Shown here piece after piece: positions 32,431 to 40,913 of a DNA stretch of 64,000 bases; positions within the stretch are counted from its first letter, which is position 1; each line of letters opens with the position of its first letter. The notes below the pieces were generated by a model, which had not been told where the DNA came from, did not search any database, and saw only the letters and a list, made by a program, of their open reading frames with translations. The stretch spans positions 1,364,001-1,428,000 of the forward strand of contig NZ_CP022098.1 in NCBI RefSeq assembly GCF_002305875.1, read 5' to 3'. The DNA comes from Cystobacter fuscus (GTDB lineage Bacteria > Myxococcota > Myxococcia > Myxococcales > Myxococcaceae). A program made the position numbers and the translations under genes.

Positions 32431-32865
32431 CTAGGTGAGGGGAATGCGTTCGGGCAGATCCTTGACGGGCACGTGCGTGTAGTCCGCCCGCATGTCGAGC
32501 ATCAGCCGCTGCTGGACGCGGGGGCTGATGGCCTTGCGCAGCATGCCCAGGAACTCCGGCGGCGCGGCGATCACCACCCGGTCGAAGGCCCGGTCGTTGA
32601 TGCCGCGCTCGAGCCGCTCGGAGAGTTGTCTGGCGAAGCGCTGGTGCTCCAACTGCTGGCGCGCATCGGGTTGGTTCTCGGACTGGGGCTTGCTCAGGTG
32701 GCCCGCGTTGGGGTTGTCGGGCTGCTCGAGCAGCTCGCTGGAGCGTTGACGGCTTTCCTCGTGAAAGAACTCCTCACGCAGGTCCCACTTCTCGGCCCGC
32801 TCGTCCGTCGAGAAGAGCCTGGCCCGGCTTGCATTGGCCACCAGAATCCACAGCGCGTCCGCCAT
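32431..32865 (-). CDS. Host attachment protein family (PF10116)
   Basis: A 144-residue protein: ALWILVANASRARLFSTD at the start, FARQLSERLERGINDRAFDR, VVIAAPPEFLGMLRKAISP and MLDMRADYTHVPVKDLPERI at the end. This is the standard pattern of the family named from an Agrobacterium attachment gene, and it resembles the eRF1 central fold. Its real role in soil bacteria is not established. ATG 32865 has GGAGGAA upstream. Confidence 0.9.
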   Translation of the reverse strand: MADALWILVANASRARLFSTDERAEKWDLREEFFHEESRQRSSELLEQPDNPNAGHLSKPQSENQPDARQQLEHQRFARQLSERLERGINDRAFDRVVIAAPPEFLGMLRKAISPRVQQRLMLDMRADYTHVPVKDLPERIPLT

Positions 32866-33071
32866 TGTGCTTCCTCCTGTGCTTGAGGTGCGAAGCATCC
32901 GGGTTCCCGGCAAGCACCCCCAGACCGGAGGGAAGGCGCGCGCCGGGAGGCCCGCCAGGCGGACGGGGAGGAGCGGGGAGCTCGAGCGTCGTTCAGGTGA
33001 CCGGGACGTGAGGGGGTGCTGGCGTGGGAGCGTCCCGGGAGGGATGTTCCCGGGGCAGAGGAGGTGCGGTG

Positions 33072-34235
33072 ATGCACGAGGGTGGTCAAGCAGCGGCGGA
33101 CTGGCTGGTGGGCAGACTGGGCGAGATGGAGGAGGCGCTCGCCGCCCTGGTCGAGGTGAATTCCTGGACGGAGAATCCGGAGGGCGGGCGCCGGGTGGGC
33201 GCCCTGCTGCGCGAGCAGCTCGCCATCCCCGGACTGGTGGCGGAGGTGGTGCCCAGCCAGCGCTACGCGGATCATCTCGTCTTCCGCTCCGAGGGACGGC
33301 CGGGAGCCCGGCCGCTGGCGCTCGTGGGACACCTGGACACGGTCTTTCCCCCCGGCAGGTTCGAGGGCTACCGGCGCGAGGGCTCCTTGCGGCGCGGCCC
33401 GGGCGTGCTGGACATGAAGGGAGGGCTCGTCGTCATCGCCTGGGCGCTCAAGGCGCTCGCGGCGACGGGGGGCCTGGCGCGGCTGCCCCCGTTGCGCCTG
33501 GTGGTGGTGTCGGACGAGGAGGTGGGCTCTCCCGAGGGGGTCGGCGTCATCCGGAAGGCCATCGCCGGGGCCGAGGCCTGTCTCGTCTTCGAGTCCGGCC
33601 GGGCCGGGGACGCCATCATCACCCGGCGCAAGGGCACGGGCATGGCGGTGGCGACGGCGCGTGGCAAGGCGGCCCACGCGGGCAACGCCCACCACGAGGG
33701 CGCCAATGCCCTCTGGGCCATCGCCCGCTTCGTGGATCGGGTGCAGCAGCTCACCGACTACCCGCGCGGCCTCACCGTCAACGTGGGCAAGGTGGCGGGG
33801 GGACAGGGCAAGAACACCGTGCCGGACCAGGCGGTGGCGGAGGTGGACCTGCGCTTCTGCACCCGCGCGGACGGCGAGGAGCTGGTGCGGCGCTTCCACC
33901 AGGCGGCCGAGGAAGCGGCGGCGGGAGTGCCTGGTACCCGCATCGAGGTGGAAGGGGGCGTGTCGCGCGAGCCCCTGGAGCGCACCGAGGCCTCGGTGGC
34001 GCTGATGGAGGCGTACGGGGCGTGTGCCCATTCCTCGGGGCTGGGCCGGGGTGAGTCCCCCCTGGTGGGAGGTGGCTCGGACGCCAGCACCTCGTCCTCC
34101 ATGGGCATCCCCTCCATCGATGGGCTCGGCCCCCGGGGCAAGGGTTTCCATACGGTGGAGGAATTCATCGAGGTGGAAACTTTGGTGCCCAAGGCACAGG
34201 CCCTCGCGCGCTATCTGGCCTCGCGCGGGGCGTGA
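33072..34235 (+). CDS. M20-family metallopeptidase (carboxypeptidase G2-like)
   Basis: A 387-residue two-zinc peptidase without signal peptide. Catalytic motifs are all present: VGHLDTVFPPG, GVLDMKGGL, VSDEEVGSPEG with the general base Glu, LVFESGRAGD and GGSDASTSSSMG. The dimerisation domain lies between about residues 190 and 300. The family removes C-terminal or acyl groups from amino-acid conjugates such as folate or acylated amino acids. The exact substrate is open. ATG 33072 is preceded by GAGGAGGTG. Confidence 0.92.
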   Translation: MHEGGQAAADWLVGRLGEMEEALAALVEVNSWTENPEGGRRVGALLREQLAIPGLVAEVVPSQRYADHLVFRSEGRPGARPLALVGHLDTVFPPGRFEGYRREGSLRRGPGVLDMKGGLVVIAWALKALAATGGLARLPPLRLVVVSDEEVGSPEGVGVIRKAIAGAEACLVFESGRAGDAIITRRKGTGMAVATARGKAAHAGNAHHEGANALWAIARFVDRVQQLTDYPRGLTVNVGKVAGGQGKNTVPDQAVAEVDLRFCTRADGEELVRRFHQAAEEAAAGVPGTRIEVEGGVSREPLERTEASVALMEAYGACAHSSGLGRGESPLVGGGSDASTSSSMGIPSIDGLGPRGKGFHTVEEFIEVETLVPKAQALARYLASRGA

Positions 34236-34283
34236 CGCGTGGAGTGCTCCGCAACGGGCTCTGTTCAGGGTAGAACGGAGCCC

Positions 34284-35534
34284 ATGCGTAACCCTTTCGT
34301 CGTCGCCGCCGTCCTGCTCGCGCTGGCCTCCGGCCCGGCCAGCGCCCAGGGTGGTTTCGGGTTGGATCTCTCCTCGGAGCCCAATGCCCAGCAGTCCAAT
34401 GAGCAGACCGAGGAGTCCTCCGAGGAAGCATCTCCGGATTCCGGCGCCATGGGGCTGGATCTCAGCTCGGGTCCCGGGGCGGATCTCATGCCGCGCTTCG
34501 GGCTCGTGGGCCTGGACACGCCCGAGCGCGCCGGTGCCGCGGCCGCCAAGAGGTGGGTGGGGTGGCTGCAGGGCGTGGCGTTCCGCACCGGCAAGGTGGT
34601 GCGCGCGGCGACTCCGGCCGAGGCCCGCCAGAATCTCGGGAATGACTACGCGACCACGCTGCGCTGCTCGGAGGCCTCGTGCCTGAGCGGCGCGGCGGAC
34701 ACGCTGGACGCGGACCTGCTCACCACCGCGCGCCTGTCGCTGGAGGACGAGGGCTGGACGCTGCGGTTGTGGACGTTCGACCGGGACAAGGGCGTGGTGG
34801 AGACGGACGTGGTGACGGGCCGCAAGCCGACGGACAGCACCTTCATCCGCGAGGCGGGCGAGACGCTGGCCAGGCGGGTGACGACCCTGGCCAGGCCCCG
34901 CGCGATGCTCAAGGTGGCGAGCAACGTGTCGCGCGCGGTGGTGCGCGTGGGCTCGCGCGTGCTGGGCGTGGGCAACGTGGAGGCGAAGCTGCCGCCCGGG
35001 GACAACCAGCTCGTGGTGGAGGCGGACGACTACAACACCTATACGAAGACGGTGACGCTCGCCCCGGGTGAGACGAAGGAGCTGTCCGTGCGGCTGGAGT
35101 TCGGCGGCGCCGCGCCGGAGAGCCCGCTGGCGGAGCTGGACGAGCGCACGCCGGCGAAGAAGAAGAAGTCGGGCTCCTCGAATCCCACCATCTTCAGCCG
35201 TCCCGCCCTCTACACCACGGTGCTGGGACTGGCGGCGGTGGGCGCGGGCGTGGCGATGGGTCTGCCCCTGCAGCAGAGGACGCTGAAGATAGACCGCCAG
35301 GGCGTGGTGGACATCCACCGGGGCGAGTACGCGTCCATGCGGCAGCAAGCGCTGATCTCCACGGCCCTCATGGCGGGCGGAGGCGCGGTGGCCGCCGGCA
35401 GCCTGGCCTGGCTCATCATCGTGCCGCAGCGCTCCGCGCCGGCGTCTTCCTCCGTGGCTCCGGTGGCCGGTGGGACGGGCGGCTCGGGGCGCGGTGACAT
35501 GGCCCTTCATCTCGTGTTTGGTGGGAGCTTCTGA
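34284..35534 (+). CDS. Exported PEGA-domain protein
   Basis: A 416-residue exported protein with signal NPFVVAAVLLALASGPASAQ. An acidic Gln/Ser/Glu-rich stretch follows, then a globular part with two Cys (LRCSEASCLSG), a PEGA-like beta domain around residues 210-270 (VRVGSRVLGVGNVEAKLPPG, NTYTKTVTLAPGETKELSVR) and two C-terminal hydrophobic segments. PEGA domains are common in myxobacterial surface proteins beside Ser/Thr kinases, as here. The next gene starts two bases after the stop. Function unknown; a cell-surface or signalling role is inferred. Confidence 0.8.
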   Translation: MRNPFVVAAVLLALASGPASAQGGFGLDLSSEPNAQQSNEQTEESSEEASPDSGAMGLDLSSGPGADLMPRFGLVGLDTPERAGAAAAKRWVGWLQGVAFRTGKVVRAATPAEARQNLGNDYATTLRCSEASCLSGAADTLDADLLTTARLSLEDEGWTLRLWTFDRDKGVVETDVVTGRKPTDSTFIREAGETLARRVTTLARPRAMLKVASNVSRAVVRVGSRVLGVGNVEAKLPPGDNQLVVEADDYNTYTKTVTLAPGETKELSVRLEFGGAAPESPLAELDERTPAKKKKSGSSNPTIFSRPALYTTVLGLAAVGAGVAMGLPLQQRTLKIDRQGVVDIHRGEYASMRQQALISTALMAGGGAVAAGSLAWLIIVPQRSAPASSSVAPVAGGTGGSGRGDMALHLVFGGSF

Positions 35535-35536
35535 CC

Positions 35537-36676
35537 ATGAAGTCGATTTCTTCTCTGGTGTGTGCGCTCGGGTGCGGCCTGGTGATGGCCGTGGCGGCCT
35601 CGGCGTGTTGGGTGCCGGAGCTTCCGGACGGCACCGTCTTCAGCTGTGACTCGAATGAGGACTGCACCCTGGCCGGGGAGAAGTGTGTGCCCCGGGCGGG
35701 CCTGAGTGGCTACTGTTGCGCGCCCTCCGCCAACCCCACCGAGGTGTGCAATGGCGTCGATGACGACTGCAATGGCCAGAAGGACGACCTGGCCGCGACG
35801 ACCTGCTACGGCGGCCCCGCGGGCACCGCGGGCAAGGGGATCTGCAAGGCCGGCACGCCCAAGTGCGGCGCCAACAACGAGCAGCTGTGCGAGGGCGAGG
35901 TCCTGCCCACCGCCGAGCTGTGCAACCGCATCGACGACAACTGCGATGGCGTGACGGACGAGGGCTTCGACCTGCAGCAGGACGTCAAGAACTGCGGCGC
36001 GTGCGGCACCGCCTGCGCGGCGAGTCAGACGTGCGTCGCGGGCAAGTGCATGGGCCGCGTGCAGCAGGTGTGCACCGATGGCTCGGACGACGACGAGGAT
36101 GGGCTCGTGGGGTGCGCGGACCCCGATTGCACCCAGAAGTCGTGCGGGACCAACCGCGTCTGCTACGGCGGCAAGTGCGGCGACATCGAGCTGGTGTGCT
36201 CCGACAACGTGGACAACGACCAGGATGGCAACACGGACTGCAAGGACTCCGATTGCGACCAGAAGGCCTGCGGCACCGGCTGTGTCTGCAAGGCCTTGGC
36301 GAAGGCGGAGACCGCGTGTCTGGACAAGCTGGACAACGACGGGGATGGCAAGATCGACTGCGCGGACTCGGACTGCCCGACCGACTGTGGCACCGGCTGC
36401 GTCTGCAACTCGAACGTCGCCACCGAGACCCTCTGCGGCGACGGTGTCGACAACGACAAGGATGGCAAGACCGACTGCGCGGACTCGGATTGTGCCAATC
36501 TGTCGTGTGGGACGGGCTGCACCTGCAAGTCGAACGTCGCCGCCGAGACCACCTGCAACGATGGTGTCGACAACGACAAGGACAACAAGACCGACTGCGC
36601 GGACACCGCCGACTGCCCCACGGGGACGACCTGCGGAAGCGGGAAGACCTGCAGGAGCAACGGCACGTGTAGTTGA
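35537..36676 (+). CDS. Cys-rich lipoprotein with MopE-type metal-binding repeats
   Basis: A 379-residue lipoprotein (signal ending VAASAC). It contains two CNGVDDDCNG/CNRIDDNCDG motifs and then five repeats of about 40 residues built on C-x-D-x-(V/L)-D-N-D-x-D-G-x-x-D-C, with regularly spaced Cys. The first two match the putative metal-binding motif of MopE-type proteins. The D-N-D-x-D-G-x-x-D parts look like calcium loops. It is probably outside the cell or on the outer membrane, with disulphides. It lies in the same operon as the upstream PEGA protein and ends before a strong terminator at 36701. Confidence 0.82.
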   Translation: MKSISSLVCALGCGLVMAVAASACWVPELPDGTVFSCDSNEDCTLAGEKCVPRAGLSGYCCAPSANPTEVCNGVDDDCNGQKDDLAATTCYGGPAGTAGKGICKAGTPKCGANNEQLCEGEVLPTAELCNRIDDNCDGVTDEGFDLQQDVKNCGACGTACAASQTCVAGKCMGRVQQVCTDGSDDDEDGLVGCADPDCTQKSCGTNRVCYGGKCGDIELVCSDNVDNDQDGNTDCKDSDCDQKACGTGCVCKALAKAETACLDKLDNDGDGKIDCADSDCPTDCGTGCVCNSNVATETLCGDGVDNDKDGKTDCADSDCANLSCGTGCTCKSNVAAETTCNDGVDNDKDNKTDCADTADCPTGTTCGSGKTCRSNGTCS

Positions 36677-36700
36677 TCCACCCAGGTGATGCGGTATCCC

Positions 36701-36732
36701 AAGCCCTTCTTCTTCCGGGAAGAAGGGCTTTT
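36701..36732 (+). terminator. Rho-independent terminator after the Cys-rich lipoprotein gene
   Basis: A perfect 12-bp stem, AAGCCCTTCTTC (36701-36712) with GAAGAAGGGCTT (36719-36730), closes a TTCCGG loop and is followed by TT. It lies 24 bases after the stop at 36676 and should end the two-gene operon beginning at 34284. Confidence 0.85.
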
Positions 36733-36769
36733 CACACTCCGGGCCAACCCGGTGCCCCACGAGGGCAGG

Positions 36770-36796
36770 TCAGGTGGGCAAAAGTCGCCCACCTGA
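36770..36796. promoter_or_regulatory. Perfect inverted repeat upstream of the kinase gene
   Basis: TCAGGTGGGC and GCCCACCTGA pair exactly around AAAAGTC. It lies 59 bases before the chosen kinase ATG (36855) and after the terminator at 36701. It could be an operator or a second hairpin. No T tract follows, which argues against a terminator. Confidence 0.45.
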
Positions 36797-36854
36797 CGGC
36801 GCTGTTCACGTATGGGTTGCCGGGAACAGATTCCGTGGCGAGTTTGGTCCTCTC

Positions 36855-38342
36855 ATGGGCGGCGACGACCTCATCCCAGGTACTGTACTCTCCACTGGCT
36901 CGCGCAACGCCGGACCCGGCGGTTCCTCGATTCAGGAGACGCAGTTGCAGGTAGGCGACATCCTGGGCAGCTATCAACTGGAGCGGCTCCTGGGTGAGGG
37001 CTCCATGGGGCAGGTCTTCCAGGCGCGCCATGTGCGGCTGGGACGCCAGGTGGCCCTCAAGGTCCTGCGCTCCACCTACGCCCATGACGGCAACTTCGTG
37101 CGGCGCTTCTTCCAGGAGGCGCACGCCGTCAATCAGATCAACCACGAGCACATCGTGGAGATCTTCGACTTCGTCGAGGACCCGGCGGCCGGCCACGTCT
37201 ACTGCGTGATGGAGCTGCTGCGCGGGCAGAGCCTGTCGGAGCTGCTGCGCGAGGAGCGGCTGAGCCTCGCGCGCATCCGCCGCCTCATGGTGCAGGTGTG
37301 CGCGGCGCTCAGCGCGGCGCATCAGCTCGGGGTGGTGCACCGCGACATCAAGCCGGACAACCTCTTCATCGCCCACAAGAGCGGACAGACGGACTTCGTG
37401 AAGGTGCTCGACTTCGGCGTGGCCAAGCTGCTCACCGCCGAGGGCGTCAACGGGACGTTGGACGGCACCATCATCGGTACGCCCACGTACATGTCGCCCG
37501 AGCAGGCGGCGGGGCTGCCGGTGGACGCGCGCGCGGACATCTACGCCGTGGGCACCGTCCTCTATGAGCTGCTCGCCGGACAGCCGCCCTTCGTGGCGCC
37601 CAACTTCGGCCAGCTCATGGTGAAGGTCCTCACCGAGTCGCCCCCGGAGCTGCCCACGCATACGCCCGCGGGCGATGCGATTCCGCCGGAGCTGGCGCGC
37701 ATCACCCTGCGCTGTCTGTCCAAGGAGCCCGAGGGGCGGCCCGCGCAGCTCGCCGAGGTCATCACCGCGCTGCTGATGGACTCGGACGCGGCCACCCTGG
37801 CCGTCGTGCCTCCCGAGGATCGTCCCACCCGGCCCATGCCGATGCCCTTCGCGCTCCGGATGCCGCGGCGCGCGGGCTGGGTGGCCATGGCGGGTGTGCT
37901 GGCCATGGCGGGCGTGGGACTCGTGCTGACGCGAGGTGGCGAGCCCGCTGTCTCCCCGCCTGTCTCCGGGGTGGCCGAGCCGCGGGTGGCCGAGGCCTCC
38001 AAGCCCCAGCCGGTGCCCGTCTCCCTCACCGTGAACTCCGTGCCCGCGGGCGCTCGGGTGGTTCGCGCCGACACGGGCGAGACGCTCGGGGTGACGCCGT
38101 GGGTGGCCCAGATGCCCTCCTCGGCCGGCTCCCTGGGCGTGCGCGTGGAACTGGCGGGCTACGTGCCGAGCGAGCACCAGTTGCGGCTCGATACCTCCTC
38201 CTCGCTCGAGGTGCCCCTGGTGCGCGCGGGGACGAAGCCCGCGCGTGCGACGCCCTCGCGTTCTTCCCTCCCGCGCTCGTCCCTCTCGCGCAAATCATCC
38301 ATGGGAAACCGTGATGCCGTCATTGATCCGTTCGCTCCTTGA
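36855..38342 (+). CDS. Membrane Ser/Thr protein kinase with C-terminal PEGA domain
   Basis: A 495-residue kinase. The kinase domain spans about residues 35-300: Gly loop LLGEGSMGQVF, Lys in VALKVL, catalytic HRDIKPDNLF, DFG in VLDFGVAKLL, and GTPTYMSPEQ. After a linker there is one membrane helix (GWVAMAGVLAMAGVGLVL) and an extracytoplasmic PEGA-like domain (LTVNSVPAGARVVRADTGE). I chose ATG 36855 because the longer frame begins inside the perfect inverted repeat at 36770. It overlaps the downstream TPR gene by 29 bases. The kinase probably senses a cell-wall or surface state through its outer domain. Confidence 0.9.
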   Translation: MGGDDLIPGTVLSTGSRNAGPGGSSIQETQLQVGDILGSYQLERLLGEGSMGQVFQARHVRLGRQVALKVLRSTYAHDGNFVRRFFQEAHAVNQINHEHIVEIFDFVEDPAAGHVYCVMELLRGQSLSELLREERLSLARIRRLMVQVCAALSAAHQLGVVHRDIKPDNLFIAHKSGQTDFVKVLDFGVAKLLTAEGVNGTLDGTIIGTPTYMSPEQAAGLPVDARADIYAVGTVLYELLAGQPPFVAPNFGQLMVKVLTESPPELPTHTPAGDAIPPELARITLRCLSKEPEGRPAQLAEVITALLMDSDAATLAVVPPEDRPTRPMPMPFALRMPRRAGWVAMAGVLAMAGVGLVLTRGGEPAVSPPVSGVAEPRVAEASKPQPVPVSLTVNSVPAGARVVRADTGETLGVTPWVAQMPSSAGSLGVRVELAGYVPSEHQLRLDTSSSLEVPLVRAGTKPARATPSRSSLPRSSLSRKSSMGNRDAVIDPFAP

Positions 38343-38955
38343 GCGCTCCGGGTGGTGGGTGGCCGTGGTCGTGGGGCTGCTCGCCCTCGCGCCCCTGTCC
38401 GCGCGCGCCCAGGGGGGCGAGGCGCGTGCGCAGGCCCAGGCCCGCGCGAAGTTCCTCGAGGGCAATGCCGCCTACGAGCAGGCGCAGTTCCAGAAGGCCC
38501 TGGACGCCTATGTCGAGGCGTACCGGCTGCTGCCGCTGCCCGGCTTCCTCTTCAACATCGCCCAGTGCTACCGGCAGTTGGGTCAGCCCGAGCAGGCCGC
38601 CACCTTCTACCGCCGCTACCTGGCCCAATCGAAACAACCGCCGGCCAATGCTCCGCTCGTGCGCGAGTTGATCGCCGAGATGGACGCGGCGGTGGGCAAG
38701 CCGCAGCAGAAGGACTCCTCCCTGCGCAAGCAGACGGCGGAGGTGGCCGAGCGGCGCGCGCGTCAGGACAGCGAGCGCTCGCGCACCGTGGCGTCCAGGT
38801 CCACGCCGGCGCAGACCGAGGTCCAGGGCGAGAGTCTGGCGAAGAAGTGGTGGGTGTGGGCGGGCGCGGGCGCCGTGGCGATCGCGGCCGGCGGCATCAT
38901 CTACGCCGCCACCGCGCCCCAGCCGCGTCCCACCACCCTGGGCACCATCCGCTAG
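38314..38955 (+). CDS. Exported TPR protein with C-terminal membrane helix
   Basis: A 213-residue protein. The signal segment is WWVAVVVGLLALAPLSARAQG. Tetratricopeptide-like helices follow (AKFLEGNAAYEQAQFQKALD, AYVEAYRLLPLPGFLFNIAQC, YRQLGQPEQAATFYRRYLAQ). A charged linker and a C-terminal membrane helix (WWVWAGAGAVAIAAGGIIYAA) complete it. This layout recurs directly after PEGA kinases in myxobacteria. The ATG at 38314 lies inside the kinase gene, so the two products are made together and may form a complex (inference). Confidence 0.85.
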   Translation: MPSLIRSLLERSGWWVAVVVGLLALAPLSARAQGGEARAQAQARAKFLEGNAAYEQAQFQKALDAYVEAYRLLPLPGFLFNIAQCYRQLGQPEQAATFYRRYLAQSKQPPANAPLVRELIAEMDAAVGKPQQKDSSLRKQTAEVAERRARQDSERSRTVASRSTPAQTEVQGESLAKKWWVWAGAGAVAIAAGGIIYAATAPQPRPTTLGTIR

Positions 38956-38980
38956 CCACGCTCCTCTCGGGAGCCGGGGC

Positions 38981-39523
38981 TCAGGCCGGGCTGTTCGGCG
39001 AGCCGCGCATCTGGGCCATCACCAGCGCGGCCGCGTGGCCCATGCGCTGGTGGAAGCTCTCGGCGTCGTGGAAGGTGAGCCGCACATCGCCCAACTGCAG
39101 GTGCATGCCGCTCTCCAGCGGCCGTGGTTGTCCGGGCGGCAGCAACTCGCCGCCGAGCATCACCGGTCCGCCCTGGCTCAGCGCTTCCACCGTCCAGCCT
39201 CCGTCCGGCCGCGCGCGCAGCAGCAGGTGCTCGCGTGACACCGTCGCGTCGTTGATGACGAAGGCGTTGTGCGAGGCCCGGCCGATCATCAGCTCGTCGC
39301 GGCCCGGGGTGAGCTCGAAGCACATCGCGTCGCCCGGCGGCAGACAGTCCCGGAGATCCGAGGTCGGCAACCGCGTCGCACCGTGGTTCTGCTCGCTGCT
39401 CTCCGGCACGTTCCACACCCCCGCCTCCCAGACCAACCAACTGTGGGGATAGCGGGCGCGGAACTTCTCCTTGAGGGCCAGGTGCTGGCGCACGAGTAGG
39501 GACATCAACAGGGATCGTGCCAT
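38981..39523 (-). CDS. FHA-domain protein
   Basis: A 180-residue protein. The FHA core is DELMIGRASHNAFVINDATV with SREHLLLRARPDGG, giving the Gly-Arg and Ser-x-x-His residues that bind phosphothreonine. The start MARSLLMSLLVRQHLALKEKF is chosen because it matches the beginning of related proteins as I remember them and drops an Arg-rich leader. FHA proteins read Ser/Thr kinase output, and a kinase lies just upstream in convergent orientation. A functional link is plausible but unproven. Confidence 0.88.
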   Translation of the reverse strand: MARSLLMSLLVRQHLALKEKFRARYPHSWLVWEAGVWNVPESSEQNHGATRLPTSDLRDCLPPGDAMCFELTPGRDELMIGRASHNAFVINDATVSREHLLLRARPDGGWTVEALSQGGPVMLGGELLPPGQPRPLESGMHLQLGDVRLTFHDAESFHQRMGHAAALVMAQMRGSPNSPA

Positions 39524-39633
39524 GGCTCCGAGACAATCATCTTCACGCGGGGATCTCCACCTCGACGCTTCCCGGGAACGCCTGGCTGTCCAGGAGTGCG
39601 CCTTTACGTGGCGTGAAATCCGGGCGGGTGTCC

Positions 39634-40836
39634 TCACGCGAGCAGCGTCACCTTCACGATCTCCGGCGGCGCGGCCACCCGCACCGGAGGACCCCAGAAG
39701 CCCGTGCCCCGGCTCACGTAGAGCGAGTGATCGCCCTCGCGGAACAAGCCGGCGTCGTGCTCCCAGATGGCGGACACCGCCAGGGTGAAGGGGAACATCT
39801 GCCCACCGTGCGTGTGTCCGGACAACTGCAGCCCCATGCCCGCCTTCTGCGCTTGATCGCGCCAGCCCGCTGGCTGATGCGCCAGCAGCACCGACGCCCG
39901 GGTGGGATCCCTCCCCGCGATGGCCGCCGACAAGTCGTAGCCGCGCTCCGGGTAGCCCGAGCGCGCGGCCGCCCAGTCATCCACGCCCACCAGATCGAAC
40001 GAGGCGCCCGCGTCGCCCACGCGCACGTGGCGGTTGCGCAGCACCGTGACGCCCATGCGCGTGAGGGCCTCGGTCCACTCCTCGTCGCCCGAGTAGTACT
40101 CGTGATTGCCCGTGCAGAAGTACGTGCCGAAGCGCGAGCGCAGCTCCCCGAGCGCCGCGGCCGCATGGCCCAACCGCTCCACGCTGCCGTCCACCAGATC
40201 GCCGGTGATGCACACCAGGTCGCCCTTCAGGGCGTTGGTGCGCGCCACCAGCTCGTCCATGAAGCGGCGCTGGATGAGCGGGCCCACGTGGATGTCGCTG
40301 AGCTGCACGATCGTGATTCCATCCAGGGCCTTGGGCAGCCCCGGCAGCTTCACCGTCACCTCGTTCACCACCGGGGGGTGGAAGGCGCGCCACGTGCCAT
40401 AGGTGGTGATGCCTCCCGTGGCCACCAGCGCCACGCCCGCGCCCGCGCGCGCGAGGAACTCCCGCCGCTCCTCGGACACCAGCGCGGCGTTGCCCGCTGG
40501 AGCCGCCGGGGCCGGGCGTCGGCGTCCGATCCACCCGGCCAGGGTTCGTGCGCCACCCACCGCCAGCATCGTGAGCAGCAGATAGGCGGCCACGCCCATC
40601 CAGTACCAACTACCTTGCGCGAAGGCGGACGCGGCCGCCGAGGGCGCGAGCGCCATGAGCGGCCGGGACACGAGCAGGCTCGCGCCGAGCACGCCCATCA
40701 GGACCACGCCCATGCGCCGCCAGTGGGGATGCCTGCCCGTGTCCCGGAAGAGACGCCGGTACAGGTACAGGTGACCTCCCACGACGGTGATGGACAGGAG
40801 GGCGAAGAAGACGAGGAGCCGCGTCGGAATGGCCAT
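39634..40836 (-). CDS. Membrane-bound metallophosphoesterase
   Basis: A 400-residue protein. Four N-terminal membrane helices (from LVFFALLSITVVGGHLYLY on) are followed by a short loop with RREFLARAGAGVALVATGG, which resembles a twin-arginine signal but lies near residue 140. The calcineurin-like domain has QLSDIHVGPLI, ITGDLVDG, TGNHEYYSG and SGHTHGGQMFPF, a complete two-metal site. Relatives (YaeI/YkuE-like) hydrolyse phosphodiesters in the envelope. ATG 40836 is chosen at the first hydrophobic segment. Confidence 0.9.
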   Translation of the reverse strand: MAIPTRLLVFFALLSITVVGGHLYLYRRLFRDTGRHPHWRRMGVVLMGVLGASLLVSRPLMALAPSAAASAFAQGSWYWMGVAAYLLLTMLAVGGARTLAGWIGRRRPAPAAPAGNAALVSEERREFLARAGAGVALVATGGITTYGTWRAFHPPVVNEVTVKLPGLPKALDGITIVQLSDIHVGPLIQRRFMDELVARTNALKGDLVCITGDLVDGSVERLGHAAAALGELRSRFGTYFCTGNHEYYSGDEEWTEALTRMGVTVLRNRHVRVGDAGASFDLVGVDDWAAARSGYPERGYDLSAAIAGRDPTRASVLLAHQPAGWRDQAQKAGMGLQLSGHTHGGQMFPFTLAVSAIWEHDAGLFREGDHSLYVSRGTGFWGPPVRVAAPPEIVKVTLLA

Positions 40837-40913
40837 GTGCCCTCGCATACTCACGGGCACCCTGGATCGTCGCAACCCTTCCGTTCATGAAGAAGCGTGA
40901 AGCGGGCGCGCAT

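Noticed and set aside
36774-36854. Earlier GTG start for the Ser/Thr kinase
   Set aside because: It lies inside a perfect inverted repeat and would add 27 residues not typical of the family; ATG 36855 fits better.
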